From the NCBI GenBank assembly GCA_038025085.1, contig CM076144.1, forward strand, positions 32,857,501 to 32,921,500: 64,000 nt of DNA. The letters are read 5' to 3'. Numbering within the stretch: position 1 is the first letter of the stretch; each line of letters opens with the position of its first letter. Below, one piece after another: positions 34,477-46,046 of this stretch. A program made the translations under genes and the position numbers. This DNA is from Tetragonia tetragonoides. Lineage: Eukaryota > Streptophyta > Magnoliopsida > Caryophyllales > Aizoaceae. Below the pieces are notes generated by a model. The model ran no database searches, had not been told where the DNA came from, and saw only the letters and a program-made list of their open reading frames with translations.

Positions 34477-35546
34477 TTTATTTAAGAGGGTGAGACTTGA
34501 AAGTCAAGTTTGCTTAATTGTTTAATAACATATTCCATATTTTGCATCATTTGCACGTGCTTTGGCACTATATTTTGACCCTTATCGACCCTCGAGGAAG
34601 TTTGTGTCGTAACTCGCAGACAACCCGTATATCTAAAGGAATATACAGTTGTCCTATCGTGCAAACCGACGCTTCCTCACCCACGACTCATTGACTCTTG
34701 TTGGTGAAAAAGAATTACAATTGATGTGTCGACCATCCGCCGAACGGAAATTGTAATTTGTCGTGGTGACCTCACAGAAGCCAAAAGCCTCCATGCCACA
34801 TTCGTGCATTCACTTGCTTGTTGTGCATGTGTAGTTGTAATGCCTGTCTGATCACATGTTTGCCTGTAAACTGCGTTGTTATAATGCTTGCCTGAATGCA
34901 TGAATATCGTGACTATGTGCCAACATGTACTTACATGCTAGGAGTCCTTTCTTTTATTTTTAGCTAGTTCCTAATGCCCAAAAATAGTGCGAGAATTCTA
35001 TTAAATGAACACTCATCTTTTTTCCAATGATATATCCTGTCAAAGTCATGAACAATTTCGTAGGACCTTCTAAAAAAAAAAAAAAAAAGAGTCAGTCTCT
35101 CCAATTTTCCCTCTCCCATTTTCCAATTCTTTATTTCTTTTTATTTTTTGATGTAATTCAGATTCGGTCAAAAAAAAATAAAAAACAAAAATGGCGTAAA
35201 ACAAAACAAAAAAAGCCGGAAAAAAAAATTTGCGAAAAAAAATTAAATAAAAGGATGACCGAAATTCCTTTATTTTATCCCACTTTTCATTTTTCTTTGA
35301 GTCTAGAAAAATAAAAAAATAGGATAGTCCGTCTTTTTCTTTTTTTCTTATTTTCGTTCATTGACTTTATTTTCCTCTGATATTAGGGGAATATTTGGGC
35401 ATATAGGCTTAAGGATTTTTTTCAAGGACAATGTGTTTTTTTTTATGAGCGGGTCGTCGTTTTTCTTAGGTGAGAGTCTCATGGTGTTTTCTTGTTACTA
35501 AGTGCTCAGTGCTTCCTATTTAGGATAGGGTCCAAAGAAGAAAGAC
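34477..35546 (+). other. Untranslated leader of element A
   Basis: About 1.07 kb between PBS and gag. It is rich in A-runs and T-runs (35071-35350) and has no credible ORF. Its 3' part (about 35390-35480) matches, in inverted orientation, sequence at 61115-61210 in element B. Confidence 0.6.
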
Positions 35547-36896
35547 TTGACAGAGTTTCAATTTAACTTTCTACAATACACCGATCCAGTTCACCTCAAC
35601 TGCACCACGATCAGAACAGTTCAAGAGTACCTTGTCGAAATGACAGACCGAGTTGATAGGTTGGAAGCTGACATCACCAACATTAAGTCAAGACAGTTAT
35701 GGGATACGCCAATGTTTGTCCCCTCATTTGAAAATCGGAAATCCATAACTCTGGAAAAGCCTAATCCGATTCTTGAAGAGCCAGAAAAGAAACGCAAGAG
35801 CGCTGAGTCTTCCTCCAATGTTTCGGCAAAGGAGTTTCTCACAGCCCGGAACAAGCCAAGGAGGAAATTCGTCCCATCGGGAATAAGTCTCAGTACGGCT
35901 TTTGAGAGGCTGATGGACAAAGACATGTTGCAACCTGTTGGTCCTACTCCAGAACTATCTATCAAGGGTCGTAATTGGAAGGAAGACGAGTTCTGCAAAT
36001 ATCACCAATGCAAAGGGCATGACACAAACAATTGTTGGGCTCTTAAACATGCCATCCAAGACAAAATAGACAATGACACTCTACCATTGCCTAAAACTGA
36101 AGAAGCTGAAAGCACTGATAACCTCCTGGGTGCCATCAACCATATAACAACTGAAGATCCCAAAGATTACTCTCACCTCATTTACGATGAGGAGATTGCT
36201 TTGATCTCGCAAAGGTCTTATGAAGAGAAGTCAGATTTGGGAAAAGACAAGACGGAGGATGATAGGAATCAGATACAGGAAAGTCGGGGTCGCATAATCA
36301 AGCGAATTCAAGAAATAAGAGAAAAGGTTGACATCCTAGAAGAACGCACCTCCAACCGCAAGAACACAGTCATTTTTGCTAAGGAAGAAACTTGGTGGCG
36401 TCAAGACCTCCTCTATCATAAAATGTCCAAGTATGGATACGTCCGTCCAAGGACTCCAACGTCAAAGCTCCTCTCGAAAGACGGAAATTCATTTCTAAGC
36501 TGCACCTACTGCGCAGCTGAAGGACACCACATCAATTAGTGCAGGCGCTTTAAAGGAGTAGTCTTACGCTTCATCGACCAAGGAACAATGTGGCCGCCAT
36601 ATACTTGGACCGTTAGCTGGTGTCGTCATAGTCAGGAACGGTACACCCCTCTTTTTGCACCAATGGAAGCTGTCATGAACGCCCTGGTATGGAGAGGTGA
36701 CATTCAACCTTGCATCCCTCTGGAGGATGCCAAAGTTTCATAAGAAGAAAATCATCCCTATTGCAAGTATCACCGAATATTCGGACATCATACAGATGAC
36801 TGTCTTTGCCTAAAGGACGACATCCAGGAGGTCATTGACAGAGGAGAAGTTCCACCACCTCTGAGAGATGGTGACGTCGACGATGGAGCATGGAAC
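35547..36896 (+). pseudogene. Element A gag, C-terminal part with three zinc knuckles
   Basis: The open part 35547-36539 encodes 330 residues from a TTG; the first in-frame ATG is at about 35641. A short coiled coil (MTDRVDRLEADITNIKSRQL) leads into a basic linker and three knuckles of the CxxH/CxxxxGHxxxxC kind: CKYHQCKGHDTNNC (about 35995), CTYCAAEGHH followed by a stop where the last spacing falls (about 36505), and CKYHRIFGHHTDDC (about 36760). Stops at 36537-36539 and about 36740 break the frame, which ends at TAG 36894-36896. The Retrotrans_gag capsid domain seen in B is absent here. Confidence 0.7.
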
Positions 36897-37329
36897 TAGT
36901 TGGCTACTTGCAAGAGCTAGAGGAATCGAGTCTGAGTCCCCAAGTTTTGTCGAGTTAGGATTTTAGCTAAATCTTTATGTTGAGTTTTGAACGGGGAATG
37001 TTTCCCTTTTTGCTTCTTTTTTAAGTCTAGTTTCTTTTTGACGGGAATTAGAGACCCTCTTCTCTAAAGTCATGTGTGCTTATCTTTTTGCAAATCAATA
37101 AAAATTCCTCTTGCTCATTTCTTCTTTTGTTTAGCTATTGATGAATCCGATGAACTCAAAGTTGCACAAATCATTAACTAACCAATTTAAGCAATGTAAG
37201 TAAACTTCGCAAAGCAAGAATACAAATTATCTCTTACACAGGAATTTGAGCAGCTGAACTCCCTCAACAACGCCACTCTGCATACAGGAAAGAAATGAGT
37301 CAGCCTTCTGCAACAACCTTGACACAAGA

Positions 37330-38547
37330 AGACCCTTAGTACCAAGATGTATTCAACTACATCACCAAAGGCACCTATCCTCAGGACGCGCCAATAAGAG
37401 CTCAACGGGCCATCCGTCTCTTAGCGGCGCAATACATAGAGTATAAGGGGGTTCTATTCAAGAAGTCCCACAATAGAATCAACCTCAGATGTGTGAACGA
37501 CGAAGAAGCCGCAAAAATCATGGACGAGGTACTGGTCGAATGCTCTCTTAAAAGGTACTACGGCTGGGGTACTATTGGACCACCATGGAAAGAGACTGTC
37601 ACGACTATGTCAAGAAATGCAAGAAGCGTCAGATATATGCCAACCTACAGCATATGCCACCCTCAATGCTCCATAACTTCACATCCCCTTGGCCATTTTC
37701 TGCATGGGGCATAGATATCATCGGTAAGATCATCCCGAAGGGCTCAGAAGGACATGAATACATCTTAGTAGCCATAGACTACTTTACCAAATGGGTTGAA
37801 GCACAGTCCTATGCCATCCTCACATCCAAATAAGTGTCCAAATTCATAAGGAACACCATCATCTGCCGATACGGCGTTCCACATGAAATTATTAGTGACC
37901 ATGGATCCCATTTCAAAGCCGAAACAGCCACCCTACTAAAAAACTACAAAATCCAGCACCACAAATCATCCCCTTACCGTCCCCAGACCAACGGCGCAGT
38001 AGAAGCCGCCAACAAAAACCTCAAAACTATCATTGAAAAGATGATAGAAAACTACAAAGATTGGCCCATAAAACTCCCATTTGCCCTTTGGAGATATAGG
38101 ACGTCCAAAAGATCATCTGCAGGAGCGACACCTTATTCCCTAGTCTACGGAATGGAAGCAGTACTACCCATAGAAGTCCAGTTACCCTCCATGCGCATAG
38201 CCTTAGAGGGTGAAATTTTCGACACACAATGGTTGCAAGCCCACTACGAGGAACTCATGTTCACAGATGAAAGACGTCTATGGGCTCTAGACCATTCCCA
38301 CATGTATCAGCAACAAATGGCAAGAGCGCTCAATAAAATGTTTCGACCTCAAAATCTAAAAGAAGGGGACTTAGTTTGGAAAAAATTACGTGCCCCAGTT
38401 ACTGACCCAAGAGGCAAATTTCGACCGAACTGGTCCGGTCCGTTCATCATCAAAGACATCTTATCGGGAGGCGCGGTCCGGCTCATGGACATTGATGGCA
38501 TCGAGTTCAGCCAGCTCACCAATATGGACCAACTGAAGAAGTGTTAA
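37330..38547 (+). pseudogene. Element A integrase
   Basis: The start (IRAQRAIRLLAAQYIEYKG, about 37395) is the segment just before the HHCC finger. Most of the finger is deleted at about 37530, where B still has VHNGVCRPHMNGR. The core (37585-38547) has D in WGIDIIG, D in IISDHGSHF and E in NGAVEAANK. The C-terminal part has KEGDLVWKKL and FRPNWSGPFIIKDI. The frame ends LKKC at TAA 38545-38547. A TAA at 37831-37833 interrupts it. RT and RNase H that should precede it are gone. Confidence 0.85.
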
Positions 38548-38846
38548 AAAACAAAATCCGAAAAAAAGAGACGTACACAAATTAAACGAACTACTGGCCT
38601 GATTCCACACTGGATACGTAGGTAACCCTTTTAAGGGGCCCGACCAAAATCAATCCAAAATTCTATTCAACTCATTCAAAAGGATAATCTTTATTCAAAC
38701 TCAACGAATAAGCTTATATTGCAAAAATCAAAATTCCTAAGGTTACAAAAAAAAAAAAAAAAGTGCAACTACGAGGGTTTAAGCTAAACAAATTCTTACT
38801 ACTCTTTTTTTTTAAAAACTAGACTTGCTTTCTAAAGAAAACTACT
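38548..38846. other. Convergent 3' ends of integrase and antisense DUF7745 gene
   Basis: About 300 bp separates two stop codons facing each other. A minus-strand AATAAA signal lies at 38695-38690, about 150 bp after the DUF7745 stop. A long A-run lies at 38746-38762. A short block around CTGGATACGTAGGTAACCC (38609-38630) is conserved in element B at 53070-53090. Confidence 0.55.
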
Positions 38847-40082
38847 TTAATCCTTCTTCCCTTTAGAAGGCTTCGTTGAAGAGTTCTTCTTTGAAGGACC
38901 CTGGCTTGAGGACGACTTATGATCGCTTTCTTGAGCTGGGGGCTTGCCTCTTTTCATTACATGATAGCCTTCCTCATAAGGCCCTTCCTTTTTTTTGTTT
39001 CCTGTTTCTGAGTCATACTTAGGTTTTAGTTGGTCCCACTCCTCATGACGAAGGGCTCGTCTCGCTTCACCATCACTACAAGAAAGCCAGTTTAAGTAGG
39101 TCTCAGAAACTTGGGTCGGGACAATCACCCGAGGAACAGTCCAGCGACCCCTACCACGCCAATATTTTCCCCAGTCTTGAGCAAATTCGGTGGTCAGAGC
39201 CAAGGCAGGTTGTCTTGTAGTCTCTTGACGATGGATAACCTGCTGCAACCCATATTGCCGCATGACCCTAGAAGGAAAGAAGAAAGTACTCCTGTATAGA
39301 CCCACTATGGTAGTGTAAGGGATAAATTTGCAGCAAGCCACCAAAGAGGTCAAGCTCCACCAGGTCACATGCCAACGGATAGCAAGTCCTGCATGCAAAA
39401 AGGCATTTTGGCGATTCTATCAACCTTAGATGCTCGCATAACCAAATTTGAAGCAGTAGGGGGCTGCTAGAAAAGGCTTCGTGAGGCTAAATTTTTAGCC
39501 TGTCAAGCCCTATCATAGATCCCCTACAACCAGATGCAAAGGAGAATACCCTTCAGCCATTTGATTCACCACTCGCAACAACGAGGCTCTACCCAGGTTG
39601 GAGGACTTCGCATTAGCAAACAATAGGCGATTCAACAGGCAAAGTACAAAAGCCTGTCGGCGGCAACGCCTAAAAATCGCATCCTGTTCAGAAGAAATAA
39701 CAAACTTTTCACAGATTTGAACTAAGTCCACATCGACACCGAGAATCATGCTTTTGGCTTCTGCAGATGTCAAGCCTAGAGATTTTCTGTACTAATTACT
39801 AAAACCATCCCTCAAATAAGGCACAACTGGGGGAAGAACATCAGACATATTAGTAATTGCAGCAAATTCTTCAACTAGAGGGCATAATTCAGAGTTACCA
39901 AATCGGAAGACGTGCAAGTTTGGGTCCCAATAATTCAGAGCAGATCGAAGAAGGGGCCACAAAATTTTGGTTGGTCTTAGAGCCAACAAGGTTGAGATAT
40001 GGTATGGAGCCAGTTCAAATTTATCTTCTATGATCAGATTTTTACACCAGGCGTTGAATAGGGTTTCAAAGGATTTCACCAT
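38847..40082 (-). pseudogene. DUF7745-like antisense gene in element A
   Basis: The start is ATG 40082. The N-terminus (MVKSFETLFNAWCKNL, LRPTKILWPLLRSALNYWDP, FGNSELCPLVEEFAAI) and the next block (RRQAFVLCLLNRLLFAN, LLRVVNQMAEGYSPLHLVV) follow the pattern of plant DUF7745 proteins. The C-terminus (ETYLNWLSCSDGEARRALRH...) ends in a Lys/Ser-rich tail at 38847. Frame breaks occur near 39785, 39510 and 39400-39480. A TATA-like CTATAAATAGG (minus strand, about 40163-40153) and paired palindromes at 40218-40258 lie upstream. The function of DUF7745 is unknown; it is often found in retrotransposon contexts. Confidence 0.72.
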
Positions 40083-40153
40083 GGTAGAAGCTTTGGGAAA
40101 TTTGAGAGAGTTAAAGTCTGAAAAGAGATACGAAAATAGACATCCCGTAAATC

Positions 40154-40258
40154 CTATTTATAGGCAAAAAATCGGGTTAAAGACGTCAGAAATCCACAAA
40201 AAAGGCCCAAAGCCAGAGCCGCTAGCGGCCCTCACCTTCAGCCAGCGCCGCTAGCGGC
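40154..40258 (-). promoter_or_regulatory. Promoter of the antisense DUF7745 gene (A): TATA box and paired palindromes
   Basis: On the minus strand TATAAATAGG lies about 75 bp before the ATG at 40082. Two perfect GCCGCTAGCGGC palindromes at 40218-40229 and 40247-40258 (29 bp apart) lie 55-95 bp further upstream. This is the same order and similar spacing as in the LTRs of this family. Confidence 0.6.
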
Positions 40259-40925
40259 CCCGGACCTCGGCCCAGTCGATTTTTTCTCTTTTGTTCCGAC
40301 CCACCCACTTGGTCTATTCCGCTCGGTTTAAGCCCGATTTTTCAAATGCACAACGGAGTTACAAGGCCCGAGACCCTCTTAGTCCTATTCTTTTCCATTT
40401 TATTTTTTTAATTTTTTTTATTTTATTCTTTTTTTTAGGGGGTATAATATGTATAATTTTTGCATTTTCTTGCAATTTTTACCCTTTTTCTTTATTTTAT
40501 TCCCTAAATTGTTGCCTACTCTTTACTGCATAACACATCTCATACTTAAAGATCTGACGGGCATAATCGAGTCATCATATAACATTCATATCATACAAAA
40601 GGCATAAACAGGAGTTCAAAGTTCGAGGACCAATGTTTGCAAAGCAATCCTATATTGTTCAACTGGAGTCATCATCGCCATTGCTATTAGCCTCATCCTC
40701 AACAGACGGTCCCTGACCATAGTTCCCAGCCGAGTAGTGGAAAGAGCCATGAGTACTGAATGAGCTATAAATAGGCCTGCTGTTGTTGGTCCTCATGTCC
40801 CGTCCATCATACACTACTGGTGCATGCATAGGGGTACCTGCCGGAAACCCCGCCCTAAAGAAGCTCTCCGTGGCTTGACTAACAAAGTCCATAGCCAAAT
40901 CCTGATATGAAGGCCCAGCTTGAGG

Positions 40926-42348
40926 CACATCCAACCCAGGGGCGTTCGCCCAACCTCCAGCCATAGGGGTCACAATAAGCCTACTATCGAAAGAAGGTTG
41001 AAAACCCGCTGGAGAAAATATCTCAGGCACGGGAATGTGCGTCATAGAAGGGCCGGGCGCCTCATCAACAGGAGGTCTGATCGCAGCTACATGAGGTGAA
41101 CGAGCAACAGACGGCCTGCTCGCCGAAGAAGCCCTCACAGCAAAAGAATGTCGAGGCCCCACCGAAGATGAAGGCTGCGACATCTGCAAACAATCAAGAC
41201 CGAAATGTTAAGCTAAGCACCACACTTAGCTAAACAAAAAGACAAAAGTCTACTTACATCAGCAGTCTTGGATCGAGAACTCTTCCTTTTACCCATCACC
41301 CGACCATAGCCTCTCTTCAACAGGTAGATGAGCGTGAAGACCTGGGAAGTCTGCTCCCGGTTCAACTACAAGAAGAGACAAAAGATATGGTCAACATTCA
41401 AAAGCAAACACAAAACACAAAACACAAGAAGGGATAAAAAAAACTTACCCCTGTACAACCATCAGGCAAGGGCAAGCCCTCCACGGTCTCTCCATCAGCA
41501 GTATGTAGAGGGAACTCCTCTACTATACGTCCCCCACTCTCACCAATGTGCCTCACCTCATTGCTCGGCAAGGTCACGCTTGGGGGCTTGCCACGAGGAA
41601 CTCTCGAATGGTACCTCCAGGGACCCTGAGGAACTAAACAATCCGCCTACAAAGCACAAAAGTCAATATATCACACACATAGTTGAAAGGGCACAAATAA
41701 AAAGCTTACCTCAGAAGTAAAGTCCGGCATCAAACGACCCAAATAGTAGGCCAGATACATAGCTGTACGGTCCAAACCAGCAATCTCCGGCTCAACAAAC
41801 TCCGTGGCCGCCATTCCACGAGTTACGACCCCCAAATCTTTTACGCTCAGGCTGCGCAGGTAGAACATGGTCATAGGAGGGTCCTCCGGAACCAAAAATG
41901 ATCACCCAAGGCAGGATAAACCAACCGAGTCAAACGATCCCCCAAGTACCACACAAAGCCAAATGACCCCTCAAAGACCACCTGCAAGGTGGATACCCGA
42001 AAGGACTCGGTGCTAATATGGGGCGGAACCCCGAAAATACCGTCAAAGGCAGTCCACGACACCTGCAGATTACAAGATCAAAGTTCATTCACACCAAATG
42101 GACCAAAAAAAACATACATAAGCAAGTCCAAGGCAACATACCTCGGACGCGGCATGACTCTCAAAGGTAGCCCGAAAATGCTCCAAGGAGGAAAACGGGT
42201 GGTTATCCCTACCAACCCACCGTGAACCTAGTGGGAACATCCTCAAACCAGGACGGTGAGGACCAAAAGTGGGAAAATACTCAAAAAACCATAGCTGCTA
42301 TACAAGCAAGAATAATGAGATACAACTCTCCTACAAAAGATGCATGTG
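40926..42348. repeat. Tandem duplication, copy 1 (1,423 bp)
   Basis: It matches 42349-43771 at a constant offset of 1,423 bp with only about 20 single-base differences seen by eye. The unit spans from intron 2 to inside the last exon of the antisense PMD gene. The breakpoints share a short GCA(CA) microhomology. Confidence 0.93.
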
Positions 42349-43771
42349 CACATCCAACCCAGGGGCGTTCGCCCAACCTCCAGCCATAGGGGTCACAATA
42401 AGCCTACTATCGAAAGAAGGCTGAAAACCCGCTGGAGAAAATATCTCAGGCACGGGAATGTGCGTCAAAGAAGGGCCGGGCGCCTCATCAACAGGAGGTC
42501 TGATCGCAGCTACATGAGGTGAACGAGCAACAGACGGCCTGCTCGCCGAAGAAGCCCTCACAGCAAAAGAATGTCGAGGCCCCACCGAAGATGAAGGCTG
42601 CGACATCTGCAAACAATCAAGACCGAAATGTTAAGCTATGCACCACACTTAGCTAAACAAAAAGACAAAAGTCTACTTACATCAGCAGTCTTGGATTGAG
42701 AACTCTTCCTTTTACCCATCACCCGACCATAGCCTCTCTTCAACAGGTAGATGAGCGTGAAGACCTGGGAAGTCTGCTCCCGGTTCAACTACAAGAAGAG
42801 ACAAAAGATATGGTCAACATTCAAAAGCAAACACAAAACACAAAACACAAGAAGGGATAAAAAAAACTTACCCCTGTACAACCATCAGGCAAGGGCAAGC
42901 CCTCCACGGTCTCTCCATCAGCAGTATGTAGAGGGAACTCCTCTACTATACGTCCCCCACTCTCACCAATGTACCTCACCTCATTGCTCGGCAAGGTCAC
43001 GCTTGGGGGCTTGCCACGAGGAACTCTCGAATGGTACCTCCAGGGACCCTGAGGAACTAAACGATCTGCCTACAAAGCACAAAAGTCAATATATCACACA
43101 CATAGCTGAAAGGGCACAAATAAAAAGCTTACCTCACAAGTAAAGTCCGGCATCAGACGACCCAAATAGTAGGCCAGATACATAGCTGTACGGTCCAAAC
43201 CAGCAATCTCCGGCTCAACAAACTCCGTGGCCGCCATTCCACGAGTTATGACCCCCAAATCTTCTACGCTCAGGCTGCGCAGGTAGAACATGGTCATAGG
43301 AGGGTCCTCCAGAACCAAAAATGATCACCCAAGGCAGGATAAACCAACCAAGTCAAACGATCCCCCAAGTACCACACAAAGCCAAATGACCCCTCAAAGA
43401 CCACCCGCAAGGTGCATACCCAAAAGGACTCGGTGCTAATATGGGGCGGAACCCCGAAAATACCGTCAAAGGCAGTCCACGACACCTGCAGATTACAAGA
43501 TCAAAGTTCATTCACACCAAATGGACCAAAAAAAACATACATAAGCAAGTCCAAGGCAACATACCTCGGACGCGGCATGACTCTCAAAGGTAGCCCGAAA
43601 ATGCTCCAAGGAGGAAAACGGGTGGTTATCCCTACCAACCCACCGTGAACCTAGTGGGAACATCCTCAAACCAGGACGGTGAGGATCAAAAGTGGGAAAA
43701 TACTCAAAAAACCACAGCTGCTATACAAGCAAGAATAATGAGATACAACTCTCCTACAAAAGATGCATGTG
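42349..43771. repeat. Tandem duplication, copy 2 (1,423 bp)
   Basis: Second copy of 40926-42348. At its left end the last PMD exon is cut mid-frame (…NAPGLDV) and joined to intron 2 of copy 1. A transcript reading both would have to splice around this junction or terminate. Confidence 0.93.
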
Positions 43772-44343
43772 CAAAGAAAAGGGGAAACATATATGCCTAC
43801 CTCCAGTATCCTCCACGGGCCCGAGATAGACACCCTTTGACTCGTCGGCCTAGGTCTGCAAGCTTGGCGACCACCACCTCACTAAAGAAGCATACGCGGG
43901 AGCACCAAAGTTGTGCTCATGGACTTTGGACAAATCGTCCAAACATGTCAAGAAACCAACCTGACACACGCTCTTCTTCTGGGCAAAAATGGTCGCCCCC
44001 AATAGGTAAGCTAAGAAAATACGAACCCTCTGCTCCTCAGTAAGTCCTTGCTCCGCCAAGGCTGCCCATAACCTCGGCAAGGAAACTCGGTCCTCTCTAA
44101 AATGGACAGACACAGGCCTATATAGCTCGAGAAGCCTATCAATCTGTCGATAATCTTTCGTGTCATACTGAATGCGACCCCCTCTAAAGGACAAGCCCGT
44201 TAGTACAGCAAACTGATAGGGGGTAGGAAACATCTCCCCCACAGGTGTATGAAAAGTGTTCGTGGTATCCCAGAACCTCCCCACAGAGTGACAAGCCGGG
44301 ATAATCCACAAAAAGTGCTCAAAACCCGAACCCTGCAATATCT

Positions 44344-45227
44344 CCCTGAGCCGCTAGTGGCTCTCGCTGAGTCTCCAGGCCCGACTTTTTTTTTTTCAGC
44401 CCAAAATCCAAACTTCAGCTCCTCTTCACCCGTCCAGCCCTACTTCATGCGCCTATAAATACAACCCTCCACCCTCAGTTCAAATCACACAGTCTACAGT
44501 TGACAATCTCTATTCTCAGTTGAGTACTCCCGAGCTTCTCCCTCTTTCTTCCAAATTTGAGATCTTGTCTTTACTATTCTTGTCAAATATGGCCCACAGT
44601 TCAGGTACTAACTCCTGAGGGCTCAAATTAAATTAGTTGCCTAATTGTTTATTTTCTAGTAGTCATAATGTAGATATCATGCTAAGTAACGTCTTTTATT
44701 GCTTACTAAATATTGTCCTTCCAAGCATGTCTAGTCGTCGTAATGCTCAATTTGCCAATCGAATGCATGTCTAAATAAGGGTTAAAAATAAATGTTGTGA
44801 TGCTTGTAATGAACCAATTAATAGTCTATGTCTAGGTTGTTAATCCGGTTTTGCATGGGAATTATGTCTTTAAATTATTAAGCAAACTTGAGTTAGTAGA
44901 GGCCGTCATAAAATGGGTGAGTTGGGTGCCTAACACCTTCCCACCTCGTACCTTCGCCCTCGAACCTATTATTCTTGGGTACTCATATGTTCTATATGAG
45001 CGGGAGTCTTATTAAAAACATGATCAGTTCATTTATCGCGCTATTGGGTTGTCCCTTCGGTTTGTCCCTTCGATAAAACGTCGATAGCAGATTTGTGACC
45101 TCTTTCATGGTTTTTATTCAATCTAACTTGATGGTCCCTTAAACTTATCTAAACCCACAACTTACAAATTTTCTATAAGGACGTACTCCTTGGAAACAGA
45201 TTGATAGAAAAATCCCGGATCCTTACA
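44344..45227 (+). repeat. 3' LTR of element A, 5'-truncated
   Basis: About 884 bp matching the 5' LTR from 33578 to its end, with the same CCTATAAATACAACCC TATA region (about 44452) and terminal CCTTACA at 45227. The first ~370 bp are missing. It carries the palindrome variant GCCGCTAGTGGC at 44350-44361. Confidence 0.88.
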
Positions 45228-45838
45228 GTTTTACTTATTATTTTCAGACGGTGACATTTTATAAACTAGCTATTCAACATGGTGGCAATGTGTCTAATGG
45301 AAATATTACTTGAAGAGCTCAATATGGAGATCATGTTCTTATAGCAAGAGGAGCCACTACATGCACAACTATATTTTAAAAGTTACAAAGATGACAAAGT
45401 GAAGCTCTAGGAAACTTTTATAAGTTTTAGACATGGTTTGCCTATACAATAATACATTGGTTGATGTAAATTATTTTTGATGTTGATTGACAATTTATTG
45501 TATTTAAATCCACGAAATAAATTGGAGGTTTAATTCTGAATTAGTACCACACCTTTGTTTTTGTTTTTAATCTGTAAATTATTTAGTGCAACGACTTACT
45601 TATTGCAATAGCAACAAAAAAATTCTTTTATCTCATTTATTTTGCAACGACATTTAACGTTGTAAAAAATCAAGTATTTTTCTTGCAACAATTGAAATTC
45701 GTTGCGATAAATGTTCATTTAGTGAACACAAATGGTATGGTATTGCAACGACATTCATACAGCAAATACAGTAATCGATGCAAAAAATTCAGTTTTGGAG
45801 CGACCAAAGTCGTTGCGTTAGTTTTTTGTAACGACATG
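45228..45838. other. Right flank of the split CACTA-like element
   Basis: It begins with the second copy of TSD GTTTT. The first 350 bp show no gene. From 45588 the TTTGCAACGACAT-type subterminal repeats reappear, in both orientations, as at 29110-29390. Confidence 0.6.
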
Positions 45839-46046
45839 TGATGAGTGAGGATTATATGTGATATTTACAAAGGAATTCACTCTAGATTTGATGTTTATTT
45901 AGCTATTTTATATGTTATTAGATGCATTTAGTCTTTTAGTTCGTTTCACTACTTTTGATTGTGTTTGTGTTTAGATAGTAGATTTTGGAGAAGATTGGAT
46001 GAAGATTTGGAAGAGTAATCGTTGTGTGACGACTTGACGTGGTGAT
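45839..46046 (+). repeat. Possible LTR start (TGATGAGTGAGG) cut by element B
   Basis: At 45839 the CACTA-type repeats stop and a TGATGAGTGAGGATTATATG sequence begins. It resembles the minus-strand start of the solo LTR at 24882-26331 (TGACGAGTGCG). It is interrupted at 46047 by the LTR of element B. Only 208 bp are present, so the call is weak. Confidence 0.35.

Larger units (their letters stand above)
40659..44341 (-). pseudogene. Plant-mobile-domain (PMD, MAIN-like) antisense gene in element A, exons partly duplicated
   Basis: Read leftward, the truncated exon 2 (44341-43801) encodes FLWIIPACHS, FWDTTNTFHTPVGEMFPTPYQF, LPRLWAALAEQGL and SVCQVGFLTCLDDLSKVHE, the signature of the PMD (Pfam PMD / protein-phosphatase-7-like) family. 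It ends at a donor CTGGAG|GTAGGC. Later exons encode WTAFDGIFGVPPHIS...YLGDRLTRLVYPALG and MFYLRSLSV...MAATEFVEPE. The last exon is a Ser/Pro-rich tail ending SNGDDDSS at 40659. Splice signals separate them. Exon 3 through part of the last exon are present twice because of a 1,423-bp tandem duplication. Exon 1 is lost at the LTR junction. Cellular PMD proteins act in meristem maintenance and transposon silencing; the role here is unknown. Confidence 0.75.
33213..45227 (+). mobile_element. Ogre-like Tat retrotransposon 'A' with antisense DUF7745 and PMD genes
   Basis: A 12,015-bp element flanked by the 5-bp duplication GTTTT (33208-33212 and 45228-45232). It has a full 5' LTR, a tRNA-Arg-type PBS, gag remnants, and integrase, but protease, RT and RNase H are missing between about 36900 and 37330. 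On the opposite strand are a DUF7745-like gene and a PMD gene. The 3' LTR has lost roughly its first 370 bp together with the 5' part of the PMD gene, at a single deletion junction near 44343. It is related to the inverted element B (46047 onward). The Ogre assignment rests on the PBS and gag/integrase type. Confidence 0.85.
29091..45838. mobile_element. CACTA-like element with TTTGCAACGACAT subterminal repeats, split by Ogre-like element A
   Basis: The left end is TTAGTACAAGAAAAACC (29091), a degraded form of the CACTAGTACAAGAAA type. It is followed by repeats such as GCAACGACA, TTTGCAACGACAAATGTCGTTGC and GTCGTTGC up to about 29390. The same repeats (TTTGCAACGACATTTAACGTTG, AAGTCGTTGCG, GTAACGACATG) occur at 45588-45838. 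Between them lies the 12-kb Ogre-like element A with its own TSD, so the two flanks (29091-33212 and 45228-45838, about 4.7 kb) belong to one older element. The right terminus is not intact. No transposase was seen. Confidence 0.6.

Noticed and set aside
33591..34901. ORFs of 60-137 residues in the LTR and leader of element A
   Set aside because: They overlap the LTR promoter and PBS; homologous LTR positions in the other copies are not open.
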